Shown here one piece after another: positions 26,554-36,318 of a DNA stretch of 41,718 nucleotides. Within the stretch, counting starts at the first letter, position 1, and every line of letters starts with the position of its first letter. Source of the stretch: Flavobacterium macrobrachii (lineage in GTDB: Bacteria; Bacteroidota; Bacteroidia; Flavobacteriales; Flavobacteriaceae); NCBI RefSeq assembly GCF_014486675.1, contig NZ_JACTAC010000022.1, positions 1 through 41,718 on the forward strand. The letters run 5' to 3'. Under the pieces are notes generated by a model that saw only the letters and a program-made list of their open reading frames with translations, searched no databases and was not told the origin of the DNA. The position numbers were made by a program, and so were the translations under genes.

Positions 26554-28605
26554 TTATTCTGTTTTAAGATTTCTAAGTTGTTTTAGCTTTTCTTTCCAAG
26601 TTGCTAATTCTTCTTTTTGTCTTTCGATGTTTTTCACAACTTCTTTCACCATTGGATTATCGGCTTTTGCATTAGCAAAAAACTGAATGTTGTTTTCCAA
26701 TTGGAAGATTTCATGTTGTACTTCGTCAATTTTTCGCATGATGAAAACCTTTTCATTGTCAAGTCTTCTTGTATCAGAATTGGCTAAATTGTCTAATCGA
26801 TTAGCAAAACGAGCCATTTCGTTGTCTTTTTTGCTTGCGCTTAATTTCTCGAATAATACATCAAGAATTTTATTGAATTTTCCTTCAATATGACGTTTAG
26901 GAAATGGTACTTTTCCAAAACCTTTCCAAGTTTCGATATGCGCTTTAATCGCGTCTAAATCGGTTTTGTGGTCACCAACAAGTTCAAAACTTCTCAAGGT
27001 TTCAAGGTAATTCTTTTTATTTTCAAAAGCAGCAGCTTCGTCTTCGTTAACTTCTGATTTTTGCTCTTTTAGTTTTTCGAAATATTCATTACATGCTGCT
27101 CTAAATTCTGTCCATAAAGTATCAGAAAACTTTCTTGGAACGTGTCCAATAGTTTTCCATTCTTCTTGAATTTGCTTCATTAATGGTGTTGTTGCAGCAA
27201 AGTCGGTTGAATCTTTAAGTTCTTGTGCTTTGGCAACTAAAGCTTGTTTTTTAGAAAGATTATCGTTTTGGTCTTTCTTAATTTCTTTGTAGAATGAATT
27301 TTTTAAAACGTTGAAATTTCTAACTGCCGTTTTAAATGCTGCCCAAGTTTCTTCGTTTACTTCAGCAGGAACTTTTCCTGTTTTGAAAAACGCTTCTCTT
27401 AACGCTTCTACTTTTTCAATTTGAGCCAACCAAGCATTGTGAGAATTTACTTTTTCTTGTGCCAAAACTTCAATTTGAGCAATCAAATCTTTTTTGGTGA
27501 CCAAATTGTTTGCTTCAATTTCACGGAATTTTTCATAATAACCTTCGCGTTTGTCATGAAGCTGTTTAGTTAAATCACTGAATTTATTCCAAATTTCTTC
27601 ACGGTGTTCGCGAGAAACTGGTCCGATATCTTCTTTCCAAACTCGGTGCAAGTTTTGTAATTCTCTAAACGATTTATTGATGTCTTCCTCGTGAAGTAAT
27701 TCTTCTACACGAGCAATGATTTTGTGTTTTTGTTCCAAATTGTGTTTGAAATCCAAATCGCGAATTTCTCTATCCAAATGTAGAATGTCGTAGAAATTCT
27801 CTAAATGAAAATGATAGTTATTCCAAACGTGGTTGTATTTGTCTTTTGGAATTGGTCCAGCCACTTTCCAACGTTCTCTAATATCGTTAAATTGCTTTAG
27901 CGTTGTAGAGATATTTTCTTGACTGTGAACCAAATTTTTTAATTCTTCAACAATTTCCAATCTTTTTTGAAGATTGGATTTCAATGAATTTTGAATGCTG
28001 TTAAAGTGTGCATTTTTTTTGTCTCTATATTGAGAATATAATTGATCAAATTTTGTTTTTAGAGGAAAATGATAATGGAAATCTTCAGTAGTTTCTGGAT
28101 TTTCAGCATGAAATTCTTCTTTCTTTTCATCAATAAAATGATGGTATTTAGACAAGAAGGATTTTTTTAATTCTTCAACATGATCTTTAACCGACATTAC
28201 TTTTTCAACAGTTACGAGGCTTTCCAATTCGGAAATCATTTGTTCCATTGATAAAGTTTCGTAATCAAGCATAGGAATTTCGTGACGTTCTTTTAAGGTT
28301 TCGTCTTCGCTTTCTTCTGCATTTACACTTTCGATTGCTGCTACTGCTGAATTACTTCCGGTTTCAATAACTAAAGTATCATCAGCTACTTGTTCATCCG
28401 TAAGTTCAATTACATTTTCTGTAGTTTCTTCTACCGTTTCAGTAATTTCTTCTTGTTGAATTTCAGCTTCTTCCGAAATAGTTTCTATAGCTTCTTCGCT
28501 AGTGTCTATTGCAATTTCTTGATTTTCTGTTGGAGCTAAATCATTTTGATTGTTTGCCAAATTTCCATCTGCTTCTTGCAGGTTATCATTCTTTTCTTCT
28601 AACAT
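26554..28605 (-). CDS. DUF349-repeat protein
   Basis: A 683-residue acidic, largely helical cytoplasmic protein. Residues 1-110 are low-complexity and Glu/Thr-rich (EEAIETISEEAEIQQEE style). From about 140 on there are several tandem DUF349 repeats, each with a WKxxGPxPK-type block: WKVAGPIPKDKYNHVW, WKEDIGPVSREHREEIW, WKTIGHVPRKFSDTLW and WKGFGKVPFPKRHI. The C-terminus is a coiled coil (VVKNIERQKEELATWKEKLKQL). DUF349 proteins are common in Bacteroidota and their function is not settled. It appears monocistronic. Confidence 0.92.
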   Translation of the reverse strand: MLEEKNDNLQEADGNLANNQNDLAPTENQEIAIDTSEEAIETISEEAEIQQEEITETVEETTENVIELTDEQVADDTLVIETGSNSAVAAIESVNAEESEDETLKERHEIPMLDYETLSMEQMISELESLVTVEKVMSVKDHVEELKKSFLSKYHHFIDEKKEEFHAENPETTEDFHYHFPLKTKFDQLYSQYRDKKNAHFNSIQNSLKSNLQKRLEIVEELKNLVHSQENISTTLKQFNDIRERWKVAGPIPKDKYNHVWNNYHFHLENFYDILHLDREIRDLDFKHNLEQKHKIIARVEELLHEEDINKSFRELQNLHRVWKEDIGPVSREHREEIWNKFSDLTKQLHDKREGYYEKFREIEANNLVTKKDLIAQIEVLAQEKVNSHNAWLAQIEKVEALREAFFKTGKVPAEVNEETWAAFKTAVRNFNVLKNSFYKEIKKDQNDNLSKKQALVAKAQELKDSTDFAATTPLMKQIQEEWKTIGHVPRKFSDTLWTEFRAACNEYFEKLKEQKSEVNEDEAAAFENKKNYLETLRSFELVGDHKTDLDAIKAHIETWKGFGKVPFPKRHIEGKFNKILDVLFEKLSASKKDNEMARFANRLDNLANSDTRRLDNEKVFIMRKIDEVQHEIFQLENNIQFFANAKADNPMVKEVVKNIERQKEELATWKEKLKQLRNLKTE

Positions 28606-28711
28606 TTTTTGAAATGTATTAAAAGGTTACACAAAATTTAAAGGCGAAAGATAGTAAACTGTGGTTAAACTTCAAAGAAAATCAGCGTTTTCTACAGTTT
28701 TGATAAAATAA

Positions 28712-28743
28712 AAACGTTCTGTTACTAATGCAACAGAACGTTT
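28712..28743 (-). terminator. Terminator after the endonuclease gene
   Basis: AAACGTTCTGTT and AACAGAACGTTT pair perfectly over 12 bases around an 8-base loop. On the minus strand it follows the endonuclease stop by 23 bases. Confidence 0.75.
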
Positions 28744-28766
28744 AATTTATTATTTTTTTTTTGATA

Positions 28767-29852
28767 TTAGTTGATTACTATTTTTTTAGTAACTGATTGA
28801 TTATTTGAGTTTAATTGCAAAAAGTAAAATCCTTTTGGCAAATTTGAAACTGAATAATTTGTATCAATGCTAATTGATTTTTTAATTTGTTGCACTAATT
28901 GACCGTTTACGCTAATTACATTGATTTCATCCAGATTAGCTTCAGTTGTAATGTTTATCGTTCCGTCATTTGATGGATTTGGATATACTGAAATTGAGTT
29001 TTCAAAATTGAATTCAGCATTAGTAAGGAACACATTAGGCCATCTATTTTGCGCGATTGGACCGCCCCAAATTACTGTAGCTAAATAAGGATTATCAATA
29101 AAAGGATTTCGATTTCCTTGTCTGAAATTGCTGTTACTAGGTGTACCGCCCAAATAAGTGTTTCTATTATCTTCATATTGTGAAACTGGATCTTCAGCAT
29201 TCCACTGTAATAAAAGATTAGGCATATTGGAGTCAGTTGTAGCTGTTGCTCCGGTAGTAACATAAGTTGGTAAACATTGATTTTCGTAATGTAAATACAT
29301 ATACATTAAAATTCTAGCTATATCTCCTTTCCATTCGTCACCAGGATACCAGTTATTTGAACCAATTGTTGTCGAATTTCCAGAACCGTCTGCAAATAAT
29401 CTATTATCTCTCGTCCCGTTGCGTTGAACATCACATGATCTTAACATATGAGCATCAGCACCAGGACCGATTTGACCTAAACTTGGATTTCCCAATGCTT
29501 GTGCAAAAATATGTTCACGATTCCATTGTCCATTTGAACCGCCATTATTCTCTTTGTCTCTGCTTCGATTATTGGTAACATTGCTGTCTGAACCATTTTC
29601 CCAACCATAAACTAATAAAACGTTAGCAGAGTTTTGAGGATCAAGGTCAGTAATTTTTAACGCTTCCCAAACTTGTGAATAGGTTAATTCTTTTGTATGA
29701 GTAGTTGTTATTTTTGTTGCCAAAGCATTTTTTAGTGCTGTTCCAGTTTGGTTCCAGTTAAAGCCATTATAATATGGATTTGCTGGTGCGCCATCTTGAC
29801 CATAAATTAGTGAAACACTAATCAAGGATAATAGTGTAATTATTTTTTTCAT
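28767..29852 (-). CDS. Secreted endonuclease I-family nuclease with T9SS sorting domain
   Basis: A 361-residue exported nuclease. Residues 1-18 are a signal peptide ending near IYGQ. The endonuclease I (EndA/NucM) core runs over about residues 20-265, with the His-metal block WNREHIFAQALG at about 110, then DAHMLRSCDVQRNGTRDNRLF and WKGDIARILMYMYLHYE. The last 75 residues begin ISVYPNPSNDGTI and end KKIVIN, a type A T9SS sorting domain. It probably degrades external DNA for nutrients. It lies 5 bases after the RsmB-like gene, so co-transcription is likely despite unrelated roles. Confidence 0.94.
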   Translation of the reverse strand: MKKIITLLSLISVSLIYGQDGAPANPYYNGFNWNQTGTALKNALATKITTTHTKELTYSQVWEALKITDLDPQNSANVLLVYGWENGSDSNVTNNRSRDKENNGGSNGQWNREHIFAQALGNPSLGQIGPGADAHMLRSCDVQRNGTRDNRLFADGSGNSTTIGSNNWYPGDEWKGDIARILMYMYLHYENQCLPTYVTTGATATTDSNMPNLLLQWNAEDPVSQYEDNRNTYLGGTPSNSNFRQGNRNPFIDNPYLATVIWGGPIAQNRWPNVFLTNAEFNFENSISVYPNPSNDGTINITTEANLDEINVISVNGQLVQQIKKSISIDTNYSVSNLPKGFYFLQLNSNNQSVTKKIVIN

Positions 29853-29857
29853 AAATT

Positions 29858-31069
29858 TTATTTTCTTTCTAATAATGCCATGTAAAAACCATCAAAACCA
29901 CTTTCTGAAGCTAATAGTTTTGAATCTTTTACAAATGTAAAGTTTTTACCACTTTCGGTAGTTAAAAAATGCTTAATTTGTTCTTGATTTTCAGATGGTA
30001 AGATAGAACAAGTTGCATAAACTAGTTTTCCACCTGGTTTTACCATTTTAGAATAACTTTCAAGAACTTCGGCTTGTGTTTTTTTGATATTATCGATGAA
30101 TTCAGGTTGTAATTTCCATTTGCTGTCAGGATTTCTTTTTAGAACACCTAAACCGCTACATGGTGCGTCAATTAGAACTCTGTCGGCTTTTTCGTGAAGT
30201 TTTTTGATAACTTTTGTGCTGTCAATAATACGGTATTCAATATTGAAAGCTCCGTTTCTTTTGGCTCTAAGTTTTAATTGCTTTAATTTACTTTCGTATA
30301 AATCCATCGCAATTAATTGACCTTTGTTTTCCATTAAAGACGCCATGTGCAATGTCTTTCCACCTGCGCCAGCACAAGTATCAATTACTCTCATTCCTGG
30401 TTTTACGTCAAGAAAAGCAGCAACCAATTGAGAAGATGCATCTTGCACTTCAAACAATCCTTCTTTAAATGCATCGGTTAAAAATACATTTGCTCTTTCG
30501 GTTAAAACTAGAGCATCGGGTTGATCTTTTAAAAACTCGGTTTCTATGTTTAAATCCATCAAGATAGCACGAAGCTTTTCTTTGGTGGTTTTTAAAGTAT
30601 TCACTCTAAGAATTACTTTGGCTTGTTGGTTTTGAGCCGCAATTTCTTTGGTCCAAAGTTCTTCACCTAATTCTTTTATTCCAAGTTCATCCATCCAATC
30701 TGGAATGGATTCACGGTATTTTCTAATTTTGGATAATTCGTCAAAACGTCCTTTGATTTTTCGAGTTGGTGTTCCTTCAAGTTGTCTCCAATCGGGAATT
30801 GGATAACCACGAAGAACTGCCCAAACGGCAAAAATTCGCCATAAATCGTCTCTGTCAAATGGTTCTTTGACTTCGGCAATTTCCATATACAATCGTTTCC
30901 AACGAACGATTTCATATATGGTTTCGGCAACAAACTTTCTGTCGGAACTTCCCCAACGTTTGTCTTTTTTTAAGGCACGAGCAACAACTTTATCGGCATA
31001 TTCACCTTCGTTGAAGATGGCGTTTAAAGAATCAATCGTGGTGTAAACAAGGTTTCTGTGTAATCGCAT
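29858..31069 (-). CDS. RsmB/NOP-family rRNA (cytosine-C5) methyltransferase
   Basis: A 403-residue cytoplasmic enzyme that methylates cytosine C5 in RNA, probably rRNA. The N-terminal 130 residues are helical and NusB-like. The SAM-binding motif is VIDTCAGAGGKTLHMASLM (about 235-253). Motif IV with its Cys is DAPCSGLGVLKRNPDSKW, and the catalytic motif VI is YATCSILPSENQEQI. All are in the standard order. It is followed 5 bases later by the secreted nuclease. Exact target base cannot be told. Confidence 0.93.
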   Translation of the reverse strand: MRLHRNLVYTTIDSLNAIFNEGEYADKVVARALKKDKRWGSSDRKFVAETIYEIVRWKRLYMEIAEVKEPFDRDDLWRIFAVWAVLRGYPIPDWRQLEGTPTRKIKGRFDELSKIRKYRESIPDWMDELGIKELGEELWTKEIAAQNQQAKVILRVNTLKTTKEKLRAILMDLNIETEFLKDQPDALVLTERANVFLTDAFKEGLFEVQDASSQLVAAFLDVKPGMRVIDTCAGAGGKTLHMASLMENKGQLIAMDLYESKLKQLKLRAKRNGAFNIEYRIIDSTKVIKKLHEKADRVLIDAPCSGLGVLKRNPDSKWKLQPEFIDNIKKTQAEVLESYSKMVKPGGKLVYATCSILPSENQEQIKHFLTTESGKNFTFVKDSKLLASESGFDGFYMALLERK

Positions 31070-31115
31070 TTGTAAAAAAATCAGCCCGCAAAGATATTGC
31101 TTTTACTGTAAAGAA

Positions 31116-31145
31116 AAAAAGTATTCTTTGGTTAGAATACTTTTT
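31116..31145 (-). terminator. Terminator after kup
   Basis: AAAAAGTATTCT and AGAATACTTTTT pair over 12 bases around TTGGTT. It stands 9 bases past the kup stop on the minus strand. Confidence 0.85.
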
Positions 31146-31153
31146 AACTTTTT

Positions 31154-33127
31154 TTAGTCGCAAGATTTGTCTATTCTTCGCATTTCGATTTTCTCTGGAG
31201 CATGAAGAACGAGTGGAAATTGTTCTATTTTTACGGAACTACTGTCTAATCCAAAGGCTTTTTCTTCGGATAAACTGAATTTTTTCATCGTAAAATAAGT
31301 ATTCATAACTATTTTTTCGAAGAAAGTTAAATCGCTATCGTTAGAAAGGAATTTTTCAGAAAGAACAAATTTGAAATCTCCAATGATATTGTTTTTGCTC
31401 AATGATTCATATCTACTTGTAATATCAACTTCACCGCGATCAACCATTTCTTTAATAACTTGTTTGAACATCAAGTTGATTTTGGTTGGTTCTCTAAAAC
31501 CAAGATAGAAGTCAATTCTATAAATATCATCTTTAATTATTTCGGTAACACGGTATTCTTTTTTATACGGTTCGCTCAAGATATTTACGTGAATAAACCA
31601 ATACAAATCAGCACGTTTTGGTCTTTTTTGAAGAATAGAATACATCACTTTTTCTTCTATTTCATCGCTTCGAGTTGAGTTTGTCATGTAAACCAAATGT
31701 GTTGCATATTTAGGAATGGATAAATCAACACTTAGTTCGGCTAACACTTTTTTGTAATCTTCGATTTTAACGATTTTGGTATAGTTTTTACTAATTTGTT
31801 TTGCTAAAAACCATGTTGCCATTATTGCTATTAATGCTGATGCAATGATTAATGTTACAAAACCGCCATGGAAAAATTTAACAATATTTGCATATAAGAA
31901 ACTAAATTCAATTATCAAATATATTGCTATAAGTGGTATGATAAAATAGAGTTTTACACGTTTCATTATCAGATAAAAATTGAGTAGAATTGTTGTCATA
32001 ATCATACACAATACGATAGCTAAACCATAGGCATGTTCCATATTTGATGATTCTTCAAAATATAAAACTATCCCAATACATCCTAATAATAACAACCAGT
32101 TAATTGATGGAATATAGAGTTGTCCTTTTAAATCGGTTGGATATTTAATTTTAACTTTTGGCCAAAAGTTCAAACGCATGGCTTCATTAATTAGAGTAAA
32201 TGAACCACTGATTAAAGCTTGTGAAGCGATTACGGCTGCCAATGTTGCAATAACAATTCCTATTGGTTGAAACCAATCTGCCATGATTAGATAAAAAGGA
32301 TTACCTGCTTTTCCACCAAGTTCTGCTAGTGTTTTTCCTTCATGGTTAATTAAATATGCACCTTGTCCAAAATAGTTTAGTAGAAGCATTGACTTCACAA
32401 AAATCCAACTTACTCTAATGTTTTTTCTTCCACAATGTCCCATATCAGAATATAATGCTTCTGCTCCTGTTGTACATAAAAATACAGCACCAAGAACAAA
32501 GAAACCTTCGGGATGAATTTTTAATAATTCATAAGCATAGTAAGGATTTACAGCTGCAAAAACAGATAAATCACTAAATATTTGAATAGCTCCAAGTACA
32601 CCAAGCATACCAAACCAAATTAACATCATTGGTGCAAAAAACTTACCAACTAGTTTAGTTCCAAACTGTTGGATTGTAAATAAAACTATCAGAATACTAA
32701 TTACAATTGGAATTGTATTGATATCTGGTTTGAAGATACGAAGTCCTTCAACTGCAGATGAAACAGAAATTGGTGGTGTAATAATTCCATCGGCTAATAA
32801 AGCACTTCCACCAATTATGGCTGGAACAATAAGCCATTTTATTTTTGTTCTTTTAACCAAAGCAAAAAGGGCAAAAATTCCACCTTCGCCGTGGTTATCA
32901 GCACTAAGCGTTATCAAAACATATTTCAGTGTTGTTTGAAGTGTTAAAGTCCAAAAAATACAGGAAATTCCACCTAGAACAATATCTCTTGAAATAGCAT
33001 GAATGCCCAGTATAGCTTTCATTACATATAGCGGTGAAGTTCCAATATCGCCGTATATAATTCCTAAAGTTACAAGCAATCCTCCGGTGGTAAGTTTGCT
33101 ATGGAGATTGTGATTATGAGCGTTCAT
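31154..33127 (-). CDS. kup: Kup-type potassium uptake protein
   Basis: A 657-residue inner-membrane protein that takes up K+ probably with H+. It has about 12 membrane segments in the first 440 residues. The family start LVTLGIIYGDIGTSPLYVMKAI is clear, followed by SADNHGEGGIFALFAL, GGSALLADGIITPPISV and GAEALYSDMGHCGRKNIR, all Kup signatures. The C-terminal 210 residues are a soluble cytoplasmic domain. It stands alone between two terminators. Confidence 0.96.
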   Translation of the reverse strand: MNAHNHNLHSKLTTGGLLVTLGIIYGDIGTSPLYVMKAILGIHAISRDIVLGGISCIFWTLTLQTTLKYVLITLSADNHGEGGIFALFALVKRTKIKWLIVPAIIGGSALLADGIITPPISVSSAVEGLRIFKPDINTIPIVISILIVLFTIQQFGTKLVGKFFAPMMLIWFGMLGVLGAIQIFSDLSVFAAVNPYYAYELLKIHPEGFFVLGAVFLCTTGAEALYSDMGHCGRKNIRVSWIFVKSMLLLNYFGQGAYLINHEGKTLAELGGKAGNPFYLIMADWFQPIGIVIATLAAVIASQALISGSFTLINEAMRLNFWPKVKIKYPTDLKGQLYIPSINWLLLLGCIGIVLYFEESSNMEHAYGLAIVLCMIMTTILLNFYLIMKRVKLYFIIPLIAIYLIIEFSFLYANIVKFFHGGFVTLIIASALIAIMATWFLAKQISKNYTKIVKIEDYKKVLAELSVDLSIPKYATHLVYMTNSTRSDEIEEKVMYSILQKRPKRADLYWFIHVNILSEPYKKEYRVTEIIKDDIYRIDFYLGFREPTKINLMFKQVIKEMVDRGEVDITSRYESLSKNNIIGDFKFVLSEKFLSNDSDLTFFEKIVMNTYFTMKKFSLSEEKAFGLDSSSVKIEQFPLVLHAPEKIEMRRIDKSCD

Positions 33128-33202
33128 AAAATTTTGTTAAAGATTGCAAATTTATATCTTTTTCAAATAGATGCATGTTTTTACAACTATTTTTTTAAAA
33201 AC

Positions 33203-33231
33203 AAAAGCCGATGCAAATTACATCGGCTTTT
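33203..33231 (-). terminator. Terminator after the RN-rich secreted protein gene
   Basis: AAAAGCCGATG and CATCGGCTTTT pair perfectly over 11 bases around a 7-base loop, 24 bases past the stop of the upstream minus-strand gene. Confidence 0.85.
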
Positions 33232-33254
33232 GACCACAAATATTCAAACACAAT

Positions 33255-34547
33255 TTATCCTCGTCTGTTTCCAGTTGAATTTCCTTGACTTCTTCCTGAG
33301 TTTTCTTGTTTTCTATCAGAATTTACTCTGTTTTCTGAGAAGTTTCTATTGCCTGAAGGACTTCTTTGAACTTCGGAACTTTTATTGCTTTCGTTTCTTT
33401 GAGACAGATTTTTAGGTGTTTCATTTCTTGTGCTTTCAACTCGATTACTGTTGCTTCTCGGTGTAGCGGTTTCACTTCTTGATATACTATTATTTCTTGG
33501 TGTAACGGTTTCGCTTCTTGAAATACTGTTATTTCTTGATGTAACGGTTTCGCTTCGAGTTATTGAATTATTTCGAGTTGGAATAATTTCTCTAACATCA
33601 TTTCGAATTGAGTTGTCTTTAGTTGCACTTTCAGTTCTAACGCTGTTGTGTCTTGGTGTAACTGTTTCGTTTCTTGATACAGTATTTTCTCTTGTAGCAA
33701 TTGTATTTCTTCCAGTTTCATTTCTAACGGCGTTATTTCTTCCGCTGATAGCTGTATTTCTTGTTGCTAATTCGCCACGTTGAGAAACAGTTCTAACGTT
33801 TCTTCTTTGATCTAGTTCATGTCTGTTGCTGTAATTTGCATTTCTAACAGCAAACGAACGATTTGGATGTTGCACTTCATAAGCACTTCCGCGTCTTCCA
33901 CCATTGTAGTAGTTGTTGTAAATATTTTGACATCTACGAACATTTACATAGTTATAATGATGATGAACGTTTATGTGTAAACCAATGTGACTTCTGTATC
34001 TAAATATTGGAAATGGATTCCAAGCATAGTAATAACTTGGATAATAACCCCAATACCAAGTTGACCAATATGGTCTATAATTTGAAACCCAAAAATTAGA
34101 ATAAATTACAGGTGTAAAAGAGTAAACTGGCTCATAAATATAATTGTTACCATACATGAAAACGTTACCTACAACTTGCACTTGAATTCTATTGTTTCGG
34201 TCTTTTTCAACTTCAACAGTGGCAATGTCTTGAAAAGTATCGCGACCAAGAACCGATTGAATAACAATTAAATGAGCATTTCCTTCAACGGTTTCAATAA
34301 CTCTCAAATAATCAACCTGACTATCGCCATTCAAATCAAGATTTGAAATAGGAACTTCCGGATTGTTTAATCGTCTTTCAAAATCTGCTAAATCTTTAGA
34401 ATCTCCAAAGATTGAAGCTACAGCTCTTAAATCAAGATTATCGCTAATCTCACTGTTATTGGCTGTAACAGTAGTTCTGTCTTGAGCAAAAACCGATGTA
34501 ATGCTAACAATCGACAGTAAAGCCAGAGTTAAAATTTTCGTTTTCAT
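33255..34547 (-). CDS. Secreted protein with Arg/Asn/Ser-rich repetitive C-terminus
   Basis: A 430-residue exported protein of unknown function. Residues 1-22 are a signal peptide (ending FAQ). Residues about 40-135 form a compact region with a calcium-loop-like LDLNGDSQVDYLRV and beta strands. Residues about 140-210 are Tyr/Trp/His-rich (YWSTWYWGYYPSYYYAW). The second half is disordered and rich in Arg, Asn, Ser, with three tandem 13-residue repeats of type RNNSISRSETVTP, flanked by looser copies. The tail is very basic. It could bind polyanions or the cell wall; this is a guess. It is monocistronic, with a terminator. Confidence 0.85.
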   Translation of the reverse strand: MKTKILTLALLSIVSITSVFAQDRTTVTANNSEISDNLDLRAVASIFGDSKDLADFERRLNNPEVPISNLDLNGDSQVDYLRVIETVEGNAHLIVIQSVLGRDTFQDIATVEVEKDRNNRIQVQVVGNVFMYGNNYIYEPVYSFTPVIYSNFWVSNYRPYWSTWYWGYYPSYYYAWNPFPIFRYRSHIGLHINVHHHYNYVNVRRCQNIYNNYYNGGRRGSAYEVQHPNRSFAVRNANYSNRHELDQRRNVRTVSQRGELATRNTAISGRNNAVRNETGRNTIATRENTVSRNETVTPRHNSVRTESATKDNSIRNDVREIIPTRNNSITRSETVTSRNNSISRSETVTPRNNSISRSETATPRSNSNRVESTRNETPKNLSQRNESNKSSEVQRSPSGNRNFSENRVNSDRKQENSGRSQGNSTGNRRG

Positions 34548-34668
34548 AATATATATAATTTGCGTTCATAAATAGTTATTACGAAATATCCAATTACTAT
34601 GCCACAAAAATTATTTTAAGGTAAGTTTAACATTGTCAAAAGCATTATATTAGCTGAAAATATAATTT

Positions 34669-35730
34669 ATGAAGCGATACCAATTGAATTTTTTAGTAGT
34701 AATTGTTTTTATTTTAAATTCTTGTAAATCAGGTTTTAAAAATGATTTTTCTGAGGTTAAAAGTATTTCAATCGATACAGTTTTGAACCAAAAGATAAGT
34801 ATCAGAGCAATCTTGGTTGATAACGATAAAATTTGGTTTGCTGGAAACGGAAATAAGTATGGATTTTATGATAGTAAAGCAAACAAACTTTAAATGGAAA
34901 CCATTTCCGATACTTCAAAACTTGAATTTAGAAGTATTGCTCAAAATGACGATGCTATTTTTGTTACCAATATTGGAAATCCAGCAACGATTTTCAGAAT
35001 CAATAAATCCAATTTAAAAGTTGAAAAGGTTTATACTGAAACGCATGAAAAAGTGTTTTATGACAGTATAAATTTTTGGAATAATGACGAAGGAATTCTA
35101 ATTGGCGATCCAATTTCCAATTGTCTTTCGATAGTAATTACTCGAAATGGTGGCAAAACTTGGCAAAAAGTTCCTTGTGAAAATTTGCCAAAAACCGTTG
35201 AAGGCGAAGCTGCTTTTGCCGCGAGTAATACCAATGTTGTTATCAAAGGGAATCATTGTTGGATAGTTTCTGGCGGACTAAAATCGAGAGTTTTTTATTC
35301 TTCCGATAAAGGAAAAAATTGGGAAGTTTTTGAAACGCCAATCGTTCAAGGTCAAGCCATGACTGGGATTTTTACTGCCGATTTCTACGATGAAAAAATA
35401 GGTTTTATCGCTGGAGGAAATTATGAAATCCCAACACAGAATTTTCAAAACAAAGCCATCACTTTTGATGGTGGAAAAACTTGGAAATTAGTAGCCGAAA
35501 ATCAAGGTTTTGGATATGCTTCATGTGTACAGTTTATGCCAAATTCTGGTGGAAGAGAAATTGTTTCCGTTGGCGCAACAGGTTTGAATTATTCTCCTGT
35601 TTTTGGAAAAACTTGGAAACAATTCTCAAAAGACAATTCACTTTACACAATACGTTTTTTTTCTCCAAATCTAGCTTTTGCCGCTGGAAAAGATAAAATT
35701 GTTAGAATTATTTTGGATAGAAAAATTTGA
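34669..35730 (+). pseudogene. Lipoprotein of YCF48/BNR beta-propeller type, split by an in-frame stop
   Basis: The first part (34669-34893, 74 residues) starts with a lipoprotein signal ending in the lipobox LNSC. A TAA at 34891-34893 is followed at once by ATG (34894) in the same frame, which continues for 278 residues. Joined, the product would be about 352 residues and reads as one continuous protein. The second part holds repeated sialidase-like blades: NGGKTWQKV, SSDKGKNWEVF, FDGGKTWKLV and VFGKTWKQF, typical of YCF48-like or BNR propellers. The second part alone has no export signal. Either the gene is dead through one nonsense change, or the stop is a sequencing error or is read through. 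Confidence 0.75.
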
Positions 35731-35734
35731 AGAC

Positions 35735-35844
35735 AAAAGGATTTTAAGATAAAAGGATTTTAAGATAAAAGGATTTAAGGACTTACTTTCTAGTCTTTCA
35801 ATCCTTCAATCCTTCAATCTTTCAATCCTTCAATCCTTCAATCC
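35735..35844. repeat. Two short tandem repeat families forming a hairpin
   Basis: AAAAGGATTTTAAGAT occurs at 35735-35750 and 35751-35766, with a partial third copy from 35767. Six copies of TTCAATCC (one reading TTCAATCT) run from 35797 to 35844. AAGGATTTAAGGACT (35769-35783) and AGTCTTTCAATCCTT (35792-35806) pair at 13 of 15 positions plus one G-T pair, around an 8-base loop. The hairpin lies between convergent genes and may serve as terminator for either. Confidence 0.8.
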
Positions 35845-35855
35845 TCAAAAAAAAA

Positions 35856-36314
35856 CTATCTATTCCTTTTATTTCGATATTGTTGCAATAATTTTCGATT
35901 AAAATCTTCTTCGGCTTTTTTCAATTTCAAAATTTTCACAGCTGGAATAACTGATTTCAAGTTACTGATGAATTTTTTTCTCAATTGATGCAATTCTTCT
36001 TCGCTGCTTTCCATTTGAGATAATAGTGTTGCAGCTTCTTTTTCGGAAACAGTATCAAAATTTTCGCTGTCCATTCTGTCCAAATACGATTTCATTTTGG
36101 TACGTCTAATTTCGCTTTGTTTTTCGTCAAATGCATTGTACAAAGGCCAAAATTTAACCGATTCGTCAGCGGTTAAATCCAGTTCGCTAGTAATAAAAGC
36201 TACTTTAAGCGATTTGACTTGTTCTTTTTTTTGTTTCATCAATCTTCCATTTTGAGCAAAAGAAAATGTAGATGTTAATGTTATAATGATGATTATTAAA
36301 GATTTGATTTTCAT
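35856..36314 (-). CDS. Exported Spy/CpxP-like helical protein
   Basis: A 152-residue periplasmic protein with a signal peptide (MKIKSLIIIIITLTSTFSFAQ). The mature part is helical and charged. The block LDLTADESVKFWPLYNAFDEKQ resembles the LTxxQ-type motif of Spy/CpxP stress proteins, which bind unfolded proteins or sense envelope stress. It is last in a tight operon with an ECF sigma factor and an anti-sigma-like protein; its start is 4 bases past the preceding stop. A sensor or chaperone role is inferred from position. Confidence 0.8.
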   Translation of the reverse strand: MKIKSLIIIIITLTSTFSFAQNGRLMKQKKEQVKSLKVAFITSELDLTADESVKFWPLYNAFDEKQSEIRRTKMKSYLDRMDSENFDTVSEKEAATLLSQMESSEEELHQLRKKFISNLKSVIPAVKILKLKKAEEDFNRKLLQQYRNKRNR

Positions 36315-36318
36315 AATA

